DNA of 64,000 nucleotides, taken from assembly GCA_965279125.1 (NCBI GenBank), contig CBDIHL010000040.1, forward strand, positions 101,788 to 165,787. The letters are read 5' to 3'. Positions 1 to 8,390 of this stretch are shown here, in pieces. The notes beneath the pieces are model-generated. The model ran no database searches. It was given only the letters and a program-made list of their open reading frames with translations, and was not told the origin of the DNA. The stretch is from Dinoroseobacter sp965279125 (GTDB lineage: Bacteria > Pseudomonadota > Alphaproteobacteria > Rhodobacterales > Rhodobacteraceae). The translations under genes and the position numbers were made by a program. The number at the start of each line of letters is the position of its first letter. The first letter of the stretch is position 1.

Positions 1-342
1 TTGGACTTCATAGCGAAATGCAGTGATGATTTCCCACTCCTGCATGAGCATGCGACCGCGGTGGATTGTGCAATGGTGAAAGCCATCCGAATGCACGAGC
101 TGGCTCGAGATCTCGCTTCCGATGCTCACGTAGCTAGATGCGATTGGTACGACTTTGAGCACGCCGCCGGCGACTTTTCGAATCTTGAGCCAGGCAATGG
201 CACCGCACCCTTCGCAGCTTTGCGACAGGCCGCTTGCAGCATCCGCAACACCAGAGATAGGGTGCGTGTCGAAGCGAAGGACGCGCATCTCTTCCTCTAT
301 ATCGCAGCACAGAAACTTGTTGATGCAGTGAACATGCAATGA
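1..342 (+). CDS. Hypothetical protein, possibly 5'-truncated by the window edge
   Basis: An open frame runs from the first base to a TGA at 340-342. It reads 113 residues if the TTG at position 1 is taken as the start, but the frame is open at the edge, so the true start is probably upstream. The product is acidic and mostly helical, with no motif I recognise, no signal peptide and no membrane segment. It lies 114 bp upstream of another hypothetical gene on the same strand and may share its transcript. I cannot propose a function. Confidence 0.5.
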   Translation: MDFIAKCSDDFPLLHEHATAVDCAMVKAIRMHELARDLASDAHVARCDWYDFEHAAGDFSNLEPGNGTAPFAALRQAACSIRNTRDRVRVEAKDAHLFLYIAAQKLVDAVNMQ

Positions 343-456
343 GTTCCTACTGGCGCACCGCCTAACCAGGGCTCCCAATGGGGCCAGACCTTAAGCCACC
401 CAGACGCTCTGTCACTCTGATGCACGAGACGTCTTTGCAATTGAAAGGAAATCACA

Positions 457-1344
457 ATGGACGCATTCAACAATCCATCCCCCTGCGCTTCTGAGAACGA
501 GCGAGATGCAGTGGACATGGCCATCACATCCGCTGCCATGGCCGCACCCGCCATTCAGGACCATGGGCGATGGTCGGAGGCCCACTTCGCCTCTCAACCC
601 GACCTTGAAGACGATCCGCGCCTCTGGGACTTGGCCGCCCCTCTCGCCGCCGCGGCGTACGGCGCATACGCACTTCATGTGACGATGGGACAGCTTCACA
701 TTCTGGCATCGAGTGTGTTGGTGTTCGTACGTCGCCTCTCTCAGCTCAGAACCTATGCTGGCGCGGCTGATTTAGACATAACTTTAGCGGGCGGCCACGC
801 ATACGACGGACTGCTCCAGCTGTATGAGAGACTTACGTCACTCAAGTTGGAGGACGACTACGCGCAGAACCAGCTGCAGTTACTCGAAGAAATCACAGGC
901 GTTGAACCGCTGCTCCGGACCTGTTCCGTCGAAGATCAGCTTATCAACGACCTGTATGCGAGTACTCATGGCGCAAACCTGCTCCATACGGCGTACAACG
1001 ACCTTGAGATGCGGCGGCAAATGGTGCTGGACGACCATCACGAGATCGCAGGCAACGCTAAGGACCTTGAGGTCGATGGCACCTACCAATCCCACGCCAA
1101 ATTCGCAGCAGATGATCTTGGGTTGACAGCCACGCTCTTGGATACGACCCAAGCATCGATTCTGGTTCGGGCTACTCGTGCTCACCACACGATGCTCCAG
1201 GCGGTCGATTACCTGACGCTCCAATGCAATATCTTCAGCCGCGAGATGTCCGTCTCGATGGACTCTGTGCCGGTCACCCAGCGTTCGGGCAAGCGCATCT
1301 ATGCCAACACGGTGAACGCCCTAGATGAAGTAGCTCAAGGGTAA
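457..1344 (+). CDS. Hypothetical helical protein
   Basis: The 295-residue product starts at an ATG preceded by AAAGGAA at a good distance. The sequence is rich in long, leucine-containing helices and has no recognisable catalytic motif. A hydrophobic stretch near residues 68-90 (AAYGAYALHV and following) could be a buried helix or a weak membrane segment. It follows the partial gene at the left edge on the same strand and is followed by about 440 bp without a convincing gene. The length, codon pattern and ribosome-binding site support a real gene; the function is unknown. Confidence 0.6.
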   Translation: MDAFNNPSPCASENERDAVDMAITSAAMAAPAIQDHGRWSEAHFASQPDLEDDPRLWDLAAPLAAAAYGAYALHVTMGQLHILASSVLVFVRRLSQLRTYAGAADLDITLAGGHAYDGLLQLYERLTSLKLEDDYAQNQLQLLEEITGVEPLLRTCSVEDQLINDLYASTHGANLLHTAYNDLEMRRQMVLDDHHEIAGNAKDLEVDGTYQSHAKFAADDLGLTATLLDTTQASILVRATRAHHTMLQAVDYLTLQCNIFSREMSVSMDSVPVTQRSGKRIYANTVNALDEVAQG

Positions 1345-1783
1345 CTGCGCCAACGATCTGAACCTACACGCGTCCGGCATCCATTCGCGACATCAACATG
1401 ATGAGCTTCTGCCTTGACCAAAATTTATGCTCACGCGCTGTAGGTGGTAGCGGGCAGACAGGTAGCGGTCGCGAAGTGTGTTGTGAGATTTTGGTCTCAT
1501 CCGCCCGCAGCGATGCGAGAAGCCTGCTGCGGCTGGCGGCAACGCCGGAAAATGCTTGGGCTTGATCATCTCGCTCTTCGCCTGACAGATCCGCTGGAGA
1601 ATTCTGAGCCGTTATTCAGGCTATTCGGTATCTTTTCATATCAATCGATGCTGCAATTGCGTTCTGGCTCACCAATACCACCGGACCGCAGTACGCTAGT
1701 ACGCACGGTCGGTACGCACCGAAAGGGAAAATTTCGACGGAAAATTGACAAGCACCGCGATGGTGCCCGTCAAACCGCAATCT
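1345..1783. other. Intergenic stretch without a supportable gene
   Basis: I see no convincing coding frame here; an open frame at 1444-1821 (+) overlaps the XRE gene antisense and has no ribosome-binding site. An inverted pair, GACCAAAA (1416-1423) and TTTTGGTC (1489-1496), is about 65 bp apart. GTACGC is repeated around 1690-1717. Neither can be assigned a role. Confidence 0.4.
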
Positions 1784-2026
1784 TCACTGAACGAATAGTG
1801 CAGGGTCCACCAAATCTTTGAGTGGGGTATCAAGCGCCTCAGCCAGCAACCCCATGTTGTCGATGGAAATGTTGCGCAGCTCTCGCTCGACCTCGCCTAC
1901 GTAGGTCCTGCTCATGCCGCACCGGAGTGCAAGAGCTTCCTGCGAGATGTCGGCAAGCCTTCGAACTTTTCGAAGGTTTCTTGCAAACACTGCGCGCGCA
2001 GTCAGCCGCTTTACGGTCTTCTTCAT
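1784..2026 (-). CDS. XRE-family helix-turn-helix regulator
   Basis: This 80-residue protein is essentially one HTH_XRE domain. Residues about 15-70 carry the pattern RKVRRLADISQEALALRCG followed by MSRTYVGEVERE, where SQEALA and SRTYVGEVER are the helices that read DNA in this family. Short single-domain XRE proteins of this type usually act as dimeric repressors. It lies on the minus strand and is divergent from the lipoprotein gene at 2178, so it may control the region between. I see no strong Shine-Dalgarno sequence before the ATG. The family call is secure; the target genes are inferred only from position. Confidence 0.85.
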   Translation of the reverse strand: MKKTVKRLTARAVFARNLRKVRRLADISQEALALRCGMSRTYVGEVERELRNISIDNMGLLAEALDTPLKDLVDPALFVQ

Positions 2027-2177
2027 TCAACAAGCATCTGACATAGATAGGCGGCAGACAACACGCTATGAGAGACTTATGGCAAACTATAAGTGTCTTT
2101 ATCGTTTAATCCCGCCCAGACGTAGGGGTGAGCAGTCGCACATCACCTTGCCGGCAATCTCCAGGAAAGAAGCCCGC

Positions 2178-2585
2178 ATGTTCAATCGCCTCGCCCCTCT
2201 CCACACTGGTCCAGCACGCCTTTTGATGACAACATGCGCAATAGCCCTGATTGGCTGCGCTGGCAACCTCAAGCTGCTGGAAGACGGCAAAGTCCATCAG
2301 GGTCGCTTCCAGCAAGGTACCAACACCGTCGAAGTTGACATTGATGGCATCCGCTACTCTGGCACGTATTCCCAAAGCCTTGGCGTCGGGTTCGGGACCG
2401 CGATGGCCGGTCGCTCAATCATTTCCGGCAGCTTCATCACAAGCGACGGCAGCGGTCAGGCCCTGATGACCTCCCCGACCGGCAGGGTTCTCCGTTGCGC
2501 CTTTGGAACGGTTGTTGCCATGCGTGGTCAGGGAATGTGCGAGAACAACGACGGCAAACGCTACGACCTGATCATTTCTCCCTGA
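2178..2585 (+). CDS. Small outer-membrane-type lipoprotein
   Basis: The 135-residue product has a lipoprotein signal: a basic start, the hydrophobic run LMTTCAIALIGC and a lipobox LIGC whose Cys would be lipidated. The mature part is rich in Gly, Ser and beta-type residues, and a motif DGIRYSGTYSQSLG suggests a small beta-sheet domain. I chose the ATG at 2178, after AGGAAAG, over a longer in-frame extension because it gives a normal signal peptide. It sits 36 bp upstream of the membrane J-domain gene, so the two are probably co-transcribed. The substrate or partner is unknown. Confidence 0.7.
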   Translation: MFNRLAPLHTGPARLLMTTCAIALIGCAGNLKLLEDGKVHQGRFQQGTNTVEVDIDGIRYSGTYSQSLGVGFGTAMAGRSIISGSFITSDGSGQALMTSPTGRVLRCAFGTVVAMRGQGMCENNDGKRYDLIISP

Positions 2586-2621
2586 GCCTGCCAAGCCGCA
2601 GGCTCATCCCAGGGGACAGAC

Positions 2622-3809
2622 ATGTCACAAGAGAAGTTGCACACCCACTACGACAACCTGAAGGTTGCGCGAAATGCGCCGCCGGAGGTAATCAAGGCTG
2701 CGTACAGGGTTCTGTCGCAGCGATACCACCCGGACCGGAATCCGGGCAAGGCGGACGCCCACCGCGTGATGGCGCTGGTCAACGAGTCCTACAAGACACT
2801 GTCAGATCCTGCAGCCCGTGCGGCGCACGACGATTGGATTTTCAGGGAGGAGTCGGAAAGTGCCGCACAGGCTGTTCAGGACGCGATTGAAACCATGCAG
2901 CGCGGTGCGGCGAATTCAGCACGCTCGACCGAAACCCAAAAGCCACGCCAACCTGCCGAGCCGGAGGTTCCCGCCTCAGCGCGGCCGGAGCACCAGGCTG
3001 AGCGGGCCAAGGAAACGGCATATGGCTACTCACGGTTCAACGAAGGACAGCGGCGATACCGCCATCACTTCGAGCCTGACACACAACCGAGAAGCAAGTG
3101 GCTGCCACCAACCCTGGTGTTGGTCCTGCTCGCTGGGACTGCATGGTTGATGAGCACGGTATCCGGGAAGTCAGAGCAGCCGTCCAGGGCGGAGTGGACC
3201 CGCCCGTCCTTATCGGGAGGGCCAGATCGCGTGCACGCGCCAGTCGCTGTTTCCGCGCAGCCGACAGTTTCAGCCACGTCCGAGCCCAAGGATTCGACAT
3301 GGCGTGCGAACCTGCGCAAGGAGTTCGAGGCGGCGGCCGACGCGTCGGTTGTAACTGCTGTGCCGGCCAAGCCCACCCCCGGTCTCACGCCCAGCGCGCC
3401 TCTGGGCGAACCGAGGACCGCACCGAACGGGCTGCCGTGGCCAGCCGGTGGGGGCTACCTGAATGGCTACGAAGTCGGCGCTGAGGGTGGCAAGTCGGGT
3501 ATCACGGTAAACAATGGCCGGGTGGGCACCCCAGCCCATGTTCAGCTGTTTAGGATTGCGACAAGCAAGGCCGAGCGCCACCTGCTCGTTCCAGCTCACG
3601 GACGCTTCACTCTTGAGGGGATTCAGCCGGGCACGTACGAAATCAGGTTCCGGTTTTTGGGAGACCAGACGGGCTATGCATCTGAGCGAATCGTTCTGCA
3701 GGAAACGGATTCGCTTTACGGCACGCAGTACGACGATGTGACCATGACCTTGTACAAGGTGCAGGGAGGCAACATGCGGACCCGCCCCTTGCTGAAGGGC
3801 GAATTCTGA
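2622..3809 (+). CDS. Membrane-anchored J-domain protein
   Basis: The 395-residue protein begins with a J domain (residues about 8-72) that has the HPD tripeptide at 36-38, which in this family stimulates Hsp70 ATPase activity. A Pro/Ala-rich linker leads to one membrane segment at about 161-180 (LPPTLVLVLLAGTAWL). The remaining 210 residues would be periplasmic: a disordered stretch and then a beta-rich domain near the C-terminus with FTLEGIQPGTYEIRF, a pattern typical of Ig-like or carboxypeptidase-regulatory-like folds. There is no Gly/Phe region or zinc domain, so this is not a general DnaJ. The J domain is cytosolic if the segment is type II. Its neighbours (lipoprotein upstream, small genes downstream) suggest an envelope-associated role. 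Confidence 0.82.
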   Translation: MSQEKLHTHYDNLKVARNAPPEVIKAAYRVLSQRYHPDRNPGKADAHRVMALVNESYKTLSDPAARAAHDDWIFREESESAAQAVQDAIETMQRGAANSARSTETQKPRQPAEPEVPASARPEHQAERAKETAYGYSRFNEGQRRYRHHFEPDTQPRSKWLPPTLVLVLLAGTAWLMSTVSGKSEQPSRAEWTRPSLSGGPDRVHAPVAVSAQPTVSATSEPKDSTWRANLRKEFEAAADASVVTAVPAKPTPGLTPSAPLGEPRTAPNGLPWPAGGGYLNGYEVGAEGGKSGITVNNGRVGTPAHVQLFRIATSKAERHLLVPAHGRFTLEGIQPGTYEIRFRFLGDQTGYASERIVLQETDSLYGTQYDDVTMTLYKVQGGNMRTRPLLKGEF

Positions 3810-3866
3810 GATCGAGATGAGTCCAAGGGGTAAACAACCCCGCTAAACGCAGAAAGGCAGTTTTTT

Positions 3867-4100
3867 ATGACGAGACCACCAGAGTCACCGGCCCCTGAGG
3901 TAAGAGGCATGGATGAGCCCGAAGTCATGGCCACTTTACAGGCCGGAATAGATGCGGCGATGCTTCGCCACAACGGCGCCAGCGAAGAGGAAGTGCGAGC
4001 GGCGGTGTTGGGGCGTGCCGCGGATCTTTTTCCTGGGGCCTTAACGGAAAGCCAGCTTGACGCCATCGTCAACGCGGGCGCTCCGCGCAGGCCTGGATAG
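3867..4100 (+). CDS. Small hypothetical acidic protein
   Basis: The 77-residue product starts at an ATG 7 bp after AGAAAGGC. It is Ala/Glu-rich and helical (GIDAAMLRHNGASEEEVRAA), followed by a segment ending in ESQLDAIVNAGAP. There is no signal peptide. The stop codon is immediately followed by the ATG of the next gene, which suggests translational coupling. I do not recognise a family. Confidence 0.55.
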   Translation: MTRPPESPAPEVRGMDEPEVMATLQAGIDAAMLRHNGASEEEVRAAVLGRAADLFPGALTESQLDAIVNAGAPRRPG

Positions 4101-4490
4101 ATGAAGCCTATGCAAGGCGGGGGAGCCCGCGGGTTAGTTAGTGCGTCGGTTAGTGCCTTGGCCTCCACTCGCGCGACGCGTGCCATCGTCGTGCACAGCG
4201 AGTACCGATCGACCATGGCCAGTGACTGGACAGACGCGATCGTGGCGACGCTCACGGGGCGACGGCGATTCAACGTCTATGCCCGGAAGTGCGGACACCG
4301 ATCAGAGGTCGCACGGCACCAGACCTGGACAACGCTGCACAGCGTCAAGGACATCACTGGTATCCAAGACGCGCTCGAGGCGGTAGCCAGGTGCGCCGAA
4401 CTGCTGGACTTGATGGATACCAAAGCAGACTGGCGAACAAAGCTAGAAGCGCTGCGGAGCGGCCAGAACCGCTCCGCCGTCAATCAATGA
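4101..4490 (+). CDS. Hypothetical protein
   Basis: This 129-residue frame starts directly after the stop of the preceding small gene. An alternative internal start at 4215 would remove 38 N-terminal residues that look less well conserved in character. The C-terminal half has charged helices (DALEAVARCAELLDLMDTKA). No motif is recognised. It is the last plus-strand gene before a gene-poor stretch and the convergent caspase operon. Confidence 0.45.
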   Translation: MKPMQGGGARGLVSASVSALASTRATRAIVVHSEYRSTMASDWTDAIVATLTGRRRFNVYARKCGHRSEVARHQTWTTLHSVKDITGIQDALEAVARCAELLDLMDTKADWRTKLEALRSGQNRSAVNQ

Positions 4491-5415
4491 TTGCGCATGA
4501 ACGTCCTTGAAGCCAGTTGCCGCGCACCGAGTTTCCAAGTTGGTTTCCACGAAAACACACATTTTATGATGGCAGCATGAGTCGCCACGGGACGTAATTC
4601 CAGCACAATTCCACCCCTCCAAAGGCACAAATTTTGTTCCGTCCCGCCGCGACAAGGACCCGGACATATGCATGCTCGTGCCGGAGATTCCGTCAATTCG
4701 ACCAAGGGAACATCCGGTTAACAAGTCGGTTAACAGGAAGCTGCCGTTCCGCCGACGCTTGGTCTGCGGAAATGCAATTTGGAATGCAACCCCTCCAATG
4801 GGCGCGTCGGCACAATTCCTTCCCCAGGCCGTTGGCCACTTACTTATGGCGAACGGCGCTTCACTTCGGAAAGAGTCGAGCGGACATCTAATAGATTGCC
4901 AGCACGAGGAGGTGGCAACCATTTGCATGGACCACCCGCGCCGAAGTTCCAAAGGCGTAGTACGGAGACGCTGGCAGCAGCCCGTAGCGTCGATGCTCCA
5001 ATGTGTACATGAGACATAAGTGCACCTATTTGCATTCGTACCCCTTGCATACCCCAAACAACTCTAAATGGTTCACGGGTGCATCCATTCCGTTACGAGC
5101 AACGGATGGTCAATCCGTCGGTTTACTAACTCCTTCGGCATGTAAGTCCGCTTCCGGTCCTTCAGCTGACAATTCGGAAAACCGATCAGCCCAATGATGG
5201 CGATGATTGGAGCCCTCATTTCGCCACCCTCCAGCTCGTCTTTTTTGGAGCCAGTGCGCCGGGTGTACTGGAGCTTTTTGTCAAGTCTTTTCGCTCGGGG
5301 TCTTGGGCCACCGGCAGGAGCGCACCGCCCTGCTTCCGCAGGGACGTAAGCGGTAGACGGCGCTAGTTCCTGCGTCCAAGTAAAGACGACGCGTTTGTAT
5401 TCGCAAGGACGTTTG
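4491..5415. other. Gene-poor region between convergent gene sets
   Basis: I see no gene here that I can support. Several overlapping frames of 60-146 codons exist on both strands, but none has a convincing start, motif or codon pattern. A short direct repeat, CGGTTAACA, occurs near 4715 and 4727. The stretch separates the plus-strand genes ending at 4490 from the 3' end of the caspase operon at 5416. Confidence 0.4.
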
Positions 5416-7488
5416 CTACCGGATCGGCCCTTCGCTAACGTTCCTGCTCTGATCGAAGCGCCCGCTGGCTGTCGTACCGTCTGGCCGGCGGACCTCGCCA
5501 ATGCCGTGGGCACGCATGTTCACGACCTCGCCCCGGTAACTCGCGCCGTTGCCATAGGTGAGCGTTCCCCGACCGGTCGCCAAGTCGTCGCGGAATTCAC
5601 CGGTGTACGACGTCAGGGCACCGGGCGTATTGTTTTTGGAAGGCGTGAGCACTCCGTTGCCCGAACGTTTGTCCGCGACCCAGTCGCCGTCATAAGTGTA
5701 GCCGTCCGGCATGACGAGGCGCCCTTTGCCGTCGCGCTTTCCGTTGGCCCATGTACCCACATAAGTTCCCCCATTGGCAAGCGTCATCGTGCCTTGCCCG
5801 TGGAACATGTCGTCCTTGAATGAACCCGAATAGGTCGCCATGGAATCAGGCGCAGGCTTGCGCGGAAACGTCAGGACGCCTTGGCCATTGCGGCGGTCGT
5901 CCACGAAGTCACCTTCAAAAATGCCCCCATCCGTGAAGACCAGCCGGCCCCTTCCAGAACGACGGCCGTTCACCCATCCCCCCGTATAGCTGGCACCGGA
6001 AACCCGGACCATAGTTCCTTGTCCCGAAGGGGCACCGTCCTTGAATTCGCCGGTGTATTTCAGCGGCGCCTCCGGGCTGGTGCTCGGCGGATAGAACAAC
6101 GTCCCCTGACCCGTGCGCTGGTTCTTGACCCAAGCGCCTTCATAGCGCCCGCCGTCGGCGAACCACATCGTGCCAATGCCGTCCGGCTGCCCCAGTTGCG
6201 ACGCCAACGTCGCATCGGTTTCGCCCTCGTAGCGGACGCCGTTGTTCATGGCGAAGGCCTGAACCCGATTGACATCACCTGCCGCATTGAAGGAAATTGT
6301 CATGGATTTCCTGCCATTGGTGCCGCCACTTGAAAACACACCTTCCCAGTTTCCTGTCGGGATGCCGCGCTGCAACGCCCCCGACCACTCAACCAACTTC
6401 ACCCCAGCCCGGGTATAGCGTTTGACGCCGCGCCCGTCCGCCAGGCCGTCGCGGCAGTCGCCGCTCCATTCCATGTCGATATCCGCCGGTAGCGAATACT
6501 CCCGCAGTCCGCATCCCGAACGTGACTTCGCCACAGGGCCCGACTTGCGGCGGGCCGCCTCCAGGAAGTCGCCGTTCGGGAACCTGAGCTGATACTGCAG
6601 GAACAGGTAAGGCTCACTGCGGTCGCGGATCTGCGCCCACAGCGCGCGATCTTCCGCGGCGACGTCGCGCGGTGGCGGCCGGGCTGCGGCGACGGTCGTG
6701 GCTGCTGAAGACCCATCGCACTTGCCGTCGATCAGGCAGGTACGCACCCGCAGGTCGCCAGAACGCGTGGGTCGCTGTCGGTTGCCGGTTTCATGGCGCA
6801 CCGATTCGGCGACGTCGTCCAGTCCCTCGAGCAAGGGCACGCTGGTGCGGCGCAGTTGTTCGGCCAACGCGCGCGCGTAAGGGCTGTTGCCGCCTCGCCC
6901 CTCGGTGGCCGTCGAGCCCTCCTGCGTCGCGTAGGCCACCAGCATGTTGTTGCCCAGGTTTTCCATCCGCATCAGGCCCTTGCTGGCTATGCTCTTGTTG
7001 CCGTAGGCATAGTCGCGGCAGGCATCCAGGATCAGCAGCGCCACCCGCGCGTTCGTGCCCTCCAGCGCTTTCACGATGTTCATGGCGGGCAGGGCCTCAC
7101 CCTCGATGTGATCGTAGGTGCCGATGCTTGCGTCCACCGGCACCAGGTAGTTGCCGCCCGGTCCCTGCACGCCGTGGCCCGAGTAATAAACGATGACTAC
7201 GTCGGCGCCCTTGCTTTTGTCCCTGATGTCCAGCACCAGGTTGTTCAGGCCGCGGCGATCCACGTTGGTGCGGCGGATGACCTCGAAGCCGAGGTCCTGC
7301 TGCAGCACGTTTCCCAGCAGCGTCGCATCGTTGACAGGGTTCGTCAGCTGCGAAGCCCCTTCGTACTGGTTGTTGCCGATGACGAAGGCCACGCGCTTCT
7401 GCGCGAAGGCCACAGACGCCAGCGACAGGGACAACAGCAACAGGATGCAGCGGGCAAGGTGGCGCGGAGCGAACAAACGTGTCGTCAT
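5416..7488 (-). CDS. Secreted caspase-fold (C14) protease with C-terminal MORN repeats
   Basis: The 690-residue protein has a signal peptide (residues 1-29, ending AFA before QKRVAFVIGN). A peptidase C14 (caspase/metacaspase) domain follows, to about residue 255. The catalytic dyad is visible as His105 in YYSGHGVQG and Cys157 in LILDACRDY. After a linker, residues about 340-680 contain many MORN-type units of the pattern G-x-Y-x-G-x-(W/F)-x-x-G-x-R-x-G-x-G. Such units bind lipids or act as scaffolds in other proteins. The gene is last in the minus-strand operon, 29 bp after the DUF4384-like gene. Periplasmic or surface location is inferred from the signal peptide. The substrate is unknown. 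Confidence 0.9.
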   Translation of the reverse strand: MTTRLFAPRHLARCILLLLSLSLASVAFAQKRVAFVIGNNQYEGASQLTNPVNDATLLGNVLQQDLGFEVIRRTNVDRRGLNNLVLDIRDKSKGADVVIVYYSGHGVQGPGGNYLVPVDASIGTYDHIEGEALPAMNIVKALEGTNARVALLILDACRDYAYGNKSIASKGLMRMENLGNNMLVAYATQEGSTATEGRGGNSPYARALAEQLRRTSVPLLEGLDDVAESVRHETGNRQRPTRSGDLRVRTCLIDGKCDGSSAATTVAAARPPPRDVAAEDRALWAQIRDRSEPYLFLQYQLRFPNGDFLEAARRKSGPVAKSRSGCGLREYSLPADIDMEWSGDCRDGLADGRGVKRYTRAGVKLVEWSGALQRGIPTGNWEGVFSSGGTNGRKSMTISFNAAGDVNRVQAFAMNNGVRYEGETDATLASQLGQPDGIGTMWFADGGRYEGAWVKNQRTGQGTLFYPPSTSPEAPLKYTGEFKDGAPSGQGTMVRVSGASYTGGWVNGRRSGRGRLVFTDGGIFEGDFVDDRRNGQGVLTFPRKPAPDSMATYSGSFKDDMFHGQGTMTLANGGTYVGTWANGKRDGKGRLVMPDGYTYDGDWVADKRSGNGVLTPSKNNTPGALTSYTGEFRDDLATGRGTLTYGNGASYRGEVVNMRAHGIGEVRRPDGTTASGRFDQSRNVSEGPIR

Positions 7489-7517
7489 GTTGGGATCCTC
7501 CTGCGGTCCGTCCCCGG

Positions 7518-8390
7518 CTAGCGCGAGGTGTGGACGAGATCCAGATTTAGCACCATGACGGGGGTGGCCGTCAACTCCGATTCGGCGACGACTACGTAGC
7601 GCGCGGCCCCCGGGGCAGACACGCCGGCTTCCTCGTCGGTGCGCTGCAGGGACTTGGACGCGCCGCCCAGGCCGTGCTCATCCACAAGCAACACCTGGCC
7701 GGTGCGCGCTACCTGAGGGTCTTGCGGCGACCGCTTCCACAGGCCGAGAGCCAGCGTGGGCACGCTGGTGAGCCGGGTCTTCGAGAACAACACGAAGACC
7801 CGCTCGATGCCGGGCGCGCCCGTGAAGGAAACGCCGAAGCTCACCTCCTCGCCCGGATCGATCACGGTCCGCTCGCCGGGCCGGGGATACAGGTAGTCGA
7901 CCTTGCCGTTGCTGTCGACGTTGGCCACGTACAGGTAGCCCCGCGAATTGGGCATGAAGAAGAGCTTGGCGCAGTCGCCGGTGCGGAACCGGTATTCCGT
8001 CGTGCGGCGCGAGTCCTGCATGCCGCAGCGCAGGGTCTCGGCCCAAAAAGCCATGCCGGCGTGCGGCTCGATGCGCTCGATGGCCTTGGCCGGCTGGGTA
8101 TCGCGCGCAGATTGGCACGCCTGTGCCGTTGGGCGCGGCCTCAACTTCGGTGCGTTCGGCGCAGTGCGTTCAACTTTTGCGGCCGCGCTGTTCGCCGGAT
8201 GGCGCGCCCCGTCGTTGACCAAGGTGCCGCCCCAGGAAAACAGGTTCTTGGCGGAAGGTTCGCAGGCTTCGGCGTCCCCGCCCCCCTGCGCGTTGCTCGG
8301 CAACGGCGCCAGCGCCGAAGCTGCGAGCAGGCCCGCGGCGATGATCCACGATACACAAGTCATGTGACCTCCTAGTTGATCGTTCCTCAT
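7518..8390 (-). CDS. Secreted protein with DUF4384-like domain
   Basis: The 290-residue product has a signal peptide (hydrophobic segment about residues 9-34, ending SNAQGGG). Its C-terminal half has the pattern of DUF4384: NSRGYLYVANVDSNGKVDYL, then PGERTVIDPGEEV and a strand ending RVFVLFSK. Proteins with this domain are often encoded beside kinases and caspase-like proteases, but their biochemical role is not established. The start codon overlaps the stop of the kinase gene by 4 bp (ATGA), so the two are translationally coupled. It is followed 29 bp later by the caspase-MORN gene. Confidence 0.75.
   Translation of the reverse strand: MRNDQLGGHMTCVSWIIAAGLLAASALAPLPSNAQGGGDAEACEPSAKNLFSWGGTLVNDGARHPANSAAAKVERTAPNAPKLRPRPTAQACQSARDTQPAKAIERIEPHAGMAFWAETLRCGMQDSRRTTEYRFRTGDCAKLFFMPNSRGYLYVANVDSNGKVDYLYPRPGERTVIDPGEEVSFGVSFTGAPGIERVFVLFSKTRLTSVPTLALGLWKRSPQDPQVARTGQVLLVDEHGLGGASKSLQRTDEEAGVSAPGAARYVVVAESELTATPVMVLNLDLVHTSR

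Noticed and set aside
1914..2177. Upstream extension of the lipoprotein frame
   Set aside because: It overlaps the XRE gene antisense; the ATG at 2178 gives a normal lipoprotein signal.
5395..7521. Plus-strand frames over the caspase-MORN gene (for example 6793-7521)
   Set aside because: They are antisense to a caspase with signal peptide, catalytic dyad and MORN repeats, and have no motifs.
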